Shown: one piece after another, positions 1 through 4,635 of the stretch
How the letters are laid out: each line of letters opens with the position of its first letter
Position numbering within the stretch: position 1 is the first letter of the stretch
From: Methanoregula sp.
GTDB taxonomy: Archaea > Halobacteriota > Methanomicrobia > Methanomicrobiales > Methanospirillaceae
DNA: 11,432 bases
NCBI RefSeq assembly: GCF_002835825.1
Contig: NZ_PIZH01000028.1
Coordinates: forward strand, 1-11,432
Direction of reading: 5' to 3'
Made by a program: the position numbers and the translations under genes
Notes under the pieces: model-generated
Told to the model about the DNA's origin: nothing
Databases searched by the model: none
Seen by the model: the letters and a program-made list of their open reading frames with translations, nothing else

Positions 1-4
1 CTGA

Positions 5-89
5 TGCGAGGAGCCGGATTCGAACCGGCGAACCCCTGCGGGATTAGGCCCTGAACCTAACGCCTTTGACCTGGCTCGGCGATCCTCGC
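5..89 (-). tRNA. tRNA-Leu (anticodon CAG)
   Basis: Read on the minus strand, the 7-bp acceptor stem GCGAGGA/TCCTCGC closes the molecule. The anticodon stem TTAGG/CCTAA holds the loop TTCAGGG, which puts anticodon CAG at plus-strand positions 51-53. The T arm is GCCGG-TTCGAAT-CCGGC. A 14-nt variable region with a CCC/GGG mini-stem makes it a class II tRNA, as expected for leucine. The discriminator base is A (position 5). CCA is not encoded, so it would have to be added after transcription. The gene lies 50 bases downstream of the acyl-CoA synthetase stop on the same strand and appears to have its own promoter. There is no sign of an intron. Confidence 0.95.
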
Positions 90-110
90 GCCTGTATAGA
101 TTACCTGTTG

Positions 111-121
111 GATTAAATAAA
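111..121 (-). promoter_or_regulatory. TATA-like box for tRNA-Leu
   Basis: On the minus strand this reads TTTATTTAATC, an A/T-only core in otherwise GC-rich DNA. Its centre is about 27 bases upstream of the mature tRNA 5' end at 89. That is the usual archaeal TATA-to-start distance, so the tRNA is probably transcribed on its own rather than by read-through from the synthetase gene. Confidence 0.5.
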
Positions 122-139
122 GGTAGGGGAGGTGAGGGC

Positions 140-2002
140 TTACGCCTTCTTCTGGCCGTTCATCTCGTTCTGGTACTTTTTCATCTCCTGATCACGGAGC
201 TCGTTCCTGCGGATTTTACCGGAGATCGTCTTGGGGAGCGATTCGACAAACTCGATTGCACGGGGGTACTTGTACGGTGCGGTCACTTTCTTGACATGGT
301 TCTGGATCTCGCGGATGAGCCCTTCGGACGGGGTGTATCCCGGCTTTAAGATGATGAAGGCCTTGACGATCAGGCCGCGGATATCATCCGGGGACCCGAC
401 AACCGCGGCTTCCTGGACGGCCGGGTGCTCGATTAAGGCGCTCTCGACCTCGAACGGTCCGATACGGTACCCGGAAGCCTTGATCACATCATCGTCCCTG
501 CCAATGAACCAGAGGTAGCCGTCTTCATCCTTGTACGCCTTGTCACCGGTGTAATACCAGTCGCCGATAAAGGATTTTTTGTTCTCCTCGGGATTATTCA
601 GGTACTCGCGGAACATGCCCACGGGGCGGGGATTGCAGCGGATCGCAATCTTGCCCTCCTCATGGAGGGGCACCGGCTTTCCGTTGTCGTCGTGGAGCAC
701 AATCTCCCACCCGGGGGAGGGGCGCCCCATGGAGCCGAACTTCGGCTGCATGCCCGGGAACGTCCCAATGCACAGGACTGTCTCGGTCTGGCCGTACCCC
801 TCGTAAATGGTCAGGCCGGTTGCATCCTTCCATGCCTTGATGACCTCGGGGTTGAGAGGTTCGCCGGCACTGACGCAGTGCCGGAGCTCGGTGAAGTCGA
901 ACTTGTCAAGGTCTGCGAGGATCAGCATCCGGTAGATCGTGGGAGGGACGCAGAACGTGGTGATGCCGTATTTCTCGATTAACGGCAGGATCTCGGTCGC
1001 ATTGAACCTGCCCCGGATATCGTAGACAAAGATGGCCGAACCCTCGATCCACTGACCATAGAACTTGCCCCACGCACTCTTGGCCCATCCGGTATCGGAA
1101 AGGGTCAGGTGGAGATCGGTCGAGCGGAGGTCATGCCAGAACCGTGCCGTGACAATATGCCCGAGGGGGTAACTGTGGTCGTGGACCACCATCTTCGGTT
1201 CGCCCGTGGTGCCGGAGGTGAAGAAGATGACGAGGGGATCGGTGCTTTTTGTCTTCTTCATTCCCGGAAGGGTAACGAGCTTTGCCGAAACCGGTGCCGG
1301 GTAGTCGAGTTCCACCGGGTAACTGATCCACCCGTCGCGTTTCCCGTCTATCAGCATCCGGCAGGTAAGGGACGGGCAGTCTTTCATGATGGCATCAATC
1401 GTATCGGCATGTTCGGTGTCGGTAATGACCATCTTGATGTCCGCGATATTGATGCGGTATTTGAGGTCCTTTTCCGTCAGCATCGTGGGCGCCGGGCAAT
1501 AGACCGCACCGCGTTTGATCAGGGCGATTGTCGCGGTCCACCATTCCGGGATACGGGGGAGCATGATCAGGACGCGGTCTCCCTTGTTGATGCCGTACTT
1601 GATGAACATATTTGCAATCTGGTTTGAGAGACGCATCAGGTCCCAGAAGGTGAATTTCTTCTCTTCGCCTTTCTGGTTCACCCAGATCATCGCAAGCTTG
1701 TTCCGGTCCTTCTGTGCCCAGGCATCGATGACATCGAAGCCGAAGTTAAAAAATTCAGGGACATCGATCCGGAAGTTCTGTGCCATGGTCTCGTAATCGG
1801 GCATGTTATGCTGGTCGGGGGGGAGGCTTTTTCCGGTTGACGGGAGCGTGGCGGAGTTTACCGGCAGTGCACCAGGGATCGTGGAGAGATGGGCCTCGCA
1901 GGCCTCTGTGATCCATTCGGAACGTGACAGCCGTTCCTTTTTGGCAGACACATCGATCGTATCCGCAAGGCTATCATCCATAGTGATAGAATATCGCACC
2001 AT
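140..2002 (-). CDS. AMP-forming acyl-CoA synthetase with N-terminal ribbon-helix-helix domain
   Basis: Predicted 620-residue cytoplasmic enzyme that activates a carboxylic acid with ATP to an acyl-adenylate and then to acyl-CoA, releasing AMP and PPi. All adenylate-forming motifs are present: the phosphate loop TSGTTGEPK (262-270), YEGYGQTET (400-408), YYTGD (483-487), the hinge region GRDDDVIKASGYRIGPFEVE (501-520) and the adenylation lysine K596 in ISGKIRR. The set resembles medium-chain (ACSM-like) synthetases more than classical acetyl-CoA synthetase; the substrate is unknown. Residues 1-40 are extra and fit a CopG/ribbon-helix-helix fold: strand VRYSITMDDSL, helix ADTIDVSAKKERL, turn, then SRSEWITEACEAHL. 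A Pro/Ser-rich linker (41-65) follows. The first strand needs the ATG at 2002, which supports this start. An internal ATG at 1804 (M67) aligns with the start of the neighbouring paralogue but has only C-rich sequence upstream and no ribosome binding site. Confidence 0.9.
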   Translation of the reverse strand: MVRYSITMDDSLADTIDVSAKKERLSRSEWITEACEAHLSTIPGALPVNSATLPSTGKSLPPDQHNMPDYETMAQNFRIDVPEFFNFGFDVIDAWAQKDRNKLAMIWVNQKGEEKKFTFWDLMRLSNQIANMFIKYGINKGDRVLIMLPRIPEWWTATIALIKRGAVYCPAPTMLTEKDLKYRINIADIKMVITDTEHADTIDAIMKDCPSLTCRMLIDGKRDGWISYPVELDYPAPVSAKLVTLPGMKKTKSTDPLVIFFTSGTTGEPKMVVHDHSYPLGHIVTARFWHDLRSTDLHLTLSDTGWAKSAWGKFYGQWIEGSAIFVYDIRGRFNATEILPLIEKYGITTFCVPPTIYRMLILADLDKFDFTELRHCVSAGEPLNPEVIKAWKDATGLTIYEGYGQTETVLCIGTFPGMQPKFGSMGRPSPGWEIVLHDDNGKPVPLHEEGKIAIRCNPRPVGMFREYLNNPEENKKSFIGDWYYTGDKAYKDEDGYLWFIGRDDDVIKASGYRIGPFEVESALIEHPAVQEAAVVGSPDDIRGLIVKAFIILKPGYTPSEGLIREIQNHVKKVTAPYKYPRAIEFVESLPKTISGKIRRNELRDQEMKKYQNEMNGQKKA

Positions 2003-2021
2003 ACTGATCCATTTGGTGGTG

Positions 2022-2034
2022 CACTTATTACGTG
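2022..2034 (-). promoter_or_regulatory. possible TATA/BRE region of the fusion synthetase
   Basis: On the minus strand an A-rich stretch (AAACGAAACACG) leads into TAATAAGTGC, centred about 26 bases upstream of the ATG at 2002. That spacing would fit a leaderless or short-leader mRNA, and no clear ribosome binding site lies before the ATG. The TATA match is weak. Confidence 0.25.
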
Positions 2035-2084
2035 TTTCGTTTTTTTGTGCATCAGATCTTCAGGTTATGGATATTGACACAACC

Positions 2085-2092
2085 AAAAAAAA
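2085..2092 (-). terminator. T8 tract, candidate terminator of the second synthetase
   Basis: Eight consecutive T on the minus strand, about 46 bases after the stop codon at 2138. Archaeal RNA polymerase often terminates on U-rich tracts without a hairpin, so this tract probably separates the transcripts of the two synthetase genes. Confidence 0.45.
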
Positions 2093-2124
2093 TCAGAAAA
2101 TCGGGATAAATTGTTACTGCACCA

Positions 2125-2144
2125 CAAGTAAAAATTGTTACTTG
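2125..2144 (-). repeat. perfect hairpin spanning the stop codon of the second synthetase
   Basis: CAAGTAA (2125-2131) and TTACTTG (2138-2144) are perfectly complementary arms around a 6-nt loop, and the TAA stop of the synthetase lies in one arm. An overlapping direct repeat AAATTGTTACT occurs at 2108-2118 and 2132-2142. The hairpin could stabilise the 3' end of the mRNA or assist termination at the downstream T8 tract. Confidence 0.4.
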
Positions 2145-3805
2145 CTGTTAAGATATTTATTCAGTTCTGCTGCACGGAGTTCATTCCGCTTGATTTTACC
2201 GGAGATCGTCTTGGGAAGTTCGCTGACAAATTCAATCTGCCGGGGATACTTGTAGGGTGCCGTGGTGCGTTTGACATAGGTCTTGATCTCCCGCACCAGC
2301 GATTCCGAGGGTTCGTATCCTTTCTTCAGGACGACAAACGCCTTGACGATCAGTCCGCGGATACGGTCGGGAGACCCGACAACGGCTGCCTCCTGCACGG
2401 CCGGGTGTTCCAGGAGCGCACTCTCGACCTCGAACGGGCCGATACGGTATCCCGAACTCTTGATCACGTCATCGTCACGGCCGACAAACCAGAAGTACCC
2501 GTCATCATCGCGGTACACCTTGTCGCCGGTGTAATACCAGTTGCTGACAAACGACTTCTTGTTCTCTTCCGGATTGTCAAGATACTCGACAAAGAGGCCC
2601 GGCGGGCGGGGCTTGCAGCTGATGGCAAGCCGGCCTTCCTCGTGGTTTCCCAGTGGTTTCCCGTCATCGTCATGTACCTCAATCTTCCATCCCGGCGAGG
2701 GCTTCCCCATGGAGCCGGGGCGGGGTTCGACAGACGGAAACGCGGCAACGCAGCAGCAGGTCTCGGTCTGGCCGTACCCTTCGCAGATGGTCAGTCCCGT
2801 TCCTTCCTTCCACACCCGGATCACTTCCGGGTTCAGGGGTTCACCTGCGCTGGTGCAGTGCCGGAGCGAGGAGAGATCAAACTTCTCAAGGTCCGCAAGA
2901 ATGAGCATCCGGTAAATTGTCGGGGGACAGCAGAATGTGCTCACCTGGTACTTCTCCAGCAGGGGGAGAACCTCGGTTGCCTGGAATTTCCCGGTGAAAT
3001 TGTACACAAAGATGCAGGCGCCTTCAATCCACTGGCCAAAGATCTTGCCCCAGGCGCACTTGGCCCATCCGGTATCCGAGACCGTGAAGTGCAGGTCATT
3101 GTGCTTCACATCCTGCCAGAGCCGGGCAGTCACGATATGTCCCAGAGGGTACCCGTGGTTGTGGAGGACCATCTTGGGCTCTCCCGTTGTGCCGGAGGTG
3201 AAGTAGATGAGCATCGGATCGGTGCTCTTTGTCTTGAGATCGTCAGGGATACTCACGGACCGGTGGGAGACCGGCGCCGGGTAGAGCAGCTCATAGGGGA
3301 AACTTGCCCATCCCGCGAGTTCTCCATCAGCAATCATCCGGGAGGTCAGGGTGGGACACTCGTTGCAGATCTCTTCGACTTTTGCTGCATTCTCGAGATC
3401 GGTGATGACCATGCGGAACTTTCCCTTGTTGATCCGGTACTTGATATCACGGGCTGTCAGCATTGTCGGACAGGGAGCAAATACTGCGCCGAGCTTAATT
3501 AACGCAATGGCGAAAATCCACCACTCGGGGATCCGCGGGAGCATCACGAGTACGCGGTCGCCCTTGTTGATACCGTACTTGAGCAGGATGTTTGCAGCCT
3601 TGTTCGAGAGGTTCTTCAAATCAAGGAAACTGTATTTCTTCTCTTCCCCCTGCTGGTTCACCCAGATCATCGCAAGCTTGTTCCGGTCCTTTTTTGCCCA
3701 GAAATCGATCACGTCAAATCCGAAGTTATAGTATTCTGGCACATCGATGGCGAAGCGTTCGCACATCTTATCATAACTGTCCGTGCCATGAACGGTCTTT
3801 TTCAT
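2138..3805 (-). CDS. AMP-forming acyl-CoA synthetase (medium-chain type)
   Basis: Predicted 555-residue synthetase that converts a carboxylate, ATP and CoA to acyl-CoA, AMP and PPi. Motifs in order: phosphate loop TSGTTGEPK (203-211), EGYGQTET (342-349), YTGD (425-428), hinge GRDDDVIKSSGYRIGPFEVE (442-461) and adenylation lysine K537 in ISGKIKR. It aligns collinearly with residues 67-620 of the downstream neighbour, with the C-terminal third almost identical, so the pair arose by tandem duplication. This copy lacks the ribbon-helix-helix segment and has the usual length for the family. An unusual run of cysteines (CCC, 350-352) follows the EGYGQTET motif, where the paralogue has VLC. No clear ribosome binding site precedes the ATG at 3805; a TATA-like box lies about 48 bases upstream. 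The substrate is not readable from sequence. Confidence 0.92.
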   Translation of the reverse strand: MKKTVHGTDSYDKMCERFAIDVPEYYNFGFDVIDFWAKKDRNKLAMIWVNQQGEEKKYSFLDLKNLSNKAANILLKYGINKGDRVLVMLPRIPEWWIFAIALIKLGAVFAPCPTMLTARDIKYRINKGKFRMVITDLENAAKVEEICNECPTLTSRMIADGELAGWASFPYELLYPAPVSHRSVSIPDDLKTKSTDPMLIYFTSGTTGEPKMVLHNHGYPLGHIVTARLWQDVKHNDLHFTVSDTGWAKCAWGKIFGQWIEGACIFVYNFTGKFQATEVLPLLEKYQVSTFCCPPTIYRMLILADLEKFDLSSLRHCTSAGEPLNPEVIRVWKEGTGLTICEGYGQTETCCCVAAFPSVEPRPGSMGKPSPGWKIEVHDDDGKPLGNHEEGRLAISCKPRPPGLFVEYLDNPEENKKSFVSNWYYTGDKVYRDDDGYFWFVGRDDDVIKSSGYRIGPFEVESALLEHPAVQEAAVVGSPDRIRGLIVKAFVVLKKGYEPSESLVREIKTYVKRTTAPYKYPRQIEFVSELPKTISGKIKRNELRAAELNKYLNSK

Positions 3806-3847
3806 AGAATCGGGAAGAATGTTTTATCCGGTTCTTTTTCAATCTGC

Positions 3848-3858
3848 CTTTTTAAAAT
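3848..3858 (-). promoter_or_regulatory. TATA-like box of the second synthetase
   Basis: The minus strand reads AATTTTAAAAA, the most A/T-rich stretch upstream of the gene. It is centred about 48 bases from the ATG at 3805, which would give a transcript start near 3827 and a leader of about 20 bases. Position and composition are the only evidence. Confidence 0.35.
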
Positions 3859-3869
3859 TCAGGAACAGG

Positions 3870-3881
3870 AGTACCGGTACT
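3870..3881. repeat. perfect 12-bp palindrome in the synthetase/TBP intergenic region
   Basis: AGTACCGGTACT is identical on both strands. It lies about 65 bases upstream of the synthetase ATG and just upstream (in the synthetase direction) of its TATA-like box, a plausible position for a regulator site. It could be chance in a GC-rich intergenic region. Confidence 0.4.
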
Positions 3882-3933
3882 ATACTTCATGCTCTGGCCG
3901 GGAGCACCATCCGTGAAACAGGCGTACCCGGTG

Positions 3934-3953
3934 CGGAGGAATTCATTCCTCCG
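3934..3953. repeat. perfect 9-bp inverted repeat with 2-bp spacer
   Basis: CGGAGGAAT (3934-3942) and ATTCCTCCG (3945-3953) are exact reverse complements separated by TC, a 20-bp dyad about 93 bases upstream of the TATA-binding protein ATG. The short spacer is more typical of an operator for a dimeric regulator than of an RNA hairpin. A second small stem with an A6 loop (CGAC 3957-3960, GTCG 3968-3971) follows directly. It lies in the 240-base divergent promoter region (3806-4045), in which I see no gene. Confidence 0.5.
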
Positions 3954-4009
3954 GGGCGACAAAAAACGTCGGAACAACGTGCAAATGAGAGGACATAAAG
4001 GTTCTCCAT

Positions 4010-4020
4010 TAGTATTATGA
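4010..4020 (+). promoter_or_regulatory. candidate TATA-like box of the TATA-binding protein gene
   Basis: TAGTATTATGA is centred about 31 bases before the ATG at 4046 and would place the transcript start a few bases upstream of the start codon. An alternative A/T-rich box (CATAAAGG, 3994-4001) would give a leader of about 24 bases. Neither is a strong match. Confidence 0.25.
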
Positions 4021-4045
4021 TTCAGAGCACAGCATAGTATAGTGG

Positions 4046-4600
4046 ATGGCTGACAAAAAGTACGCGTCATTGAAAATCGAGAATATCGTAGCTTCCGGCG
4101 TAATTGCCGATTCTATCAATCTTGCAGAAGTCTCGGGCAAGATCAAGAGCTGCGAGCTCAATACCAAGCGGTTCCCGGGTGCGGTCTACCGGATCGAAGA
4201 CCCGAAGATCGCATCCCTGATATTCTCTTCGGGTAAGGTCGTACTGACCGGTATCCGCGACAAGAAAGCACTCACCGACGGCCTTGGCATCATCATCAAG
4301 TCCTTAAAGTCCGCCGGCGTGGACACGTTCAAGGAGCCCAAGGTCGCAATCACCAATATTGTCTGTTCCTATGATATCGGGAAATATATCAACCTCAATA
4401 AAGTGGTCATCACCTTGAACCTGGAGAATATCGAGTACGAGCCTGAACAGTTCCCCGGCCTTGTATACCGCATCAAGGATCCCAAGATCGTTGCGCTCCT
4501 CTTCTCTTCAGGAAAGATCATCCTCACGGGCGGAAAGAACCTTGAGGACATCAAGAAAGGCCTCGACTTCCTCGAGCAGAAGCTCGAGAGCATAATGTAA
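4046..4600 (+). CDS. tbp: TATA-box-binding protein
   Basis: Predicted 184-residue general transcription factor that binds and bends the TATA box and recruits TFB and RNA polymerase. It is built from two direct repeats (about 8-95 and 98-184). Each contains the saddle signatures: ENIVAS with N13 and TNIVCS with N104 (minor-groove asparagines), and the phenylalanine pairs that kink DNA, F43 (RFPG) with F60 (IFSSGK) and F136 (QFPG) with F153 (LFSSGK). Length is normal for archaea, and there is no acidic C-terminal tail. Repeat 1 departs from the usual archaeal pattern: after VLTG it reads IRDKK, where GAKN-like residues are common, and the first helix region (GVIADSINLAEV) is atypical. Repeat 2 keeps the canonical NLENIEYEPEQFPGLVYRI. 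It may therefore be a second, diverged TBP of the organism. It runs convergently to the helicase gene, with 35 bases between stops. Confidence 0.95.
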   Translation: MADKKYASLKIENIVASGVIADSINLAEVSGKIKSCELNTKRFPGAVYRIEDPKIASLIFSSGKVVLTGIRDKKALTDGLGIIIKSLKSAGVDTFKEPKVAITNIVCSYDIGKYINLNKVVITLNLENIEYEPEQFPGLVYRIKDPKIVALLFSSGKIILTGGKNLEDIKKGLDFLEQKLESIM

Positions 4601-4613
4601 TATCCTCTTTTTT
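4571..4613 (+). terminator. hairpin plus T6 tract at the end of tbp
   Basis: CTCGAG at 4571-4576 and 4583-4588 can pair around a 6-nt loop inside the last codons. A T6 tract (4608-4613) follows the TAA stop by seven bases. The T-tract is the more likely termination signal; the hairpin may be a by-product of the repeated Leu-Glu codons. Confidence 0.4.
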
Positions 4614-4635
4614 CCTGCACCTGTGATTTACCGCA

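Larger units (their letters stand above)
2016..2125. repeat. 8-bp spaced inverted repeat between the two synthetase genes
   Basis: GTGGTGCA at 2016-2023 is the exact reverse complement of TGCACCAC at 2118-2125. The left arm lies 14 bases upstream of the ATG of the ribbon-helix-helix fusion gene; the right arm lies just beyond the stop of the other synthetase. Arms this short and far apart could be chance. They are recorded as possible half-sites for a DNA-binding dimer. Confidence 0.3.

Noticed and set aside
1..89. tRNA gene as an integration (att) site for a mobile element
   Set aside because: No integrase gene and no repeated copy of the tRNA 3' end is visible in the window.
1802..1804. 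Internal ATG (M67) as the true start of the fusion synthetase
   Set aside because: It aligns with the paralogue's start, but the upstream sequence is C-rich with no ribosome binding site, and the 66 residues before it form a coherent ribbon-helix-helix pattern plus linker in the same frame.
2135..3502. A 455-codon open frame on the plus strand, antisense to the second synthetase
   Set aside because: It lies wholly opposite a gene with full catalytic motifs, its translation shows no recognisable domain, and similar antisense frames accompany other GC-rich genes here. It is a codon-usage shadow.
3852..4070. 72-codon minus-strand frame in the synthetase/tbp intergenic region
   Set aside because: No ribosome binding site, no domain, and it overlaps the tbp start and the palindromes. 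The region is better explained as divergent promoters.
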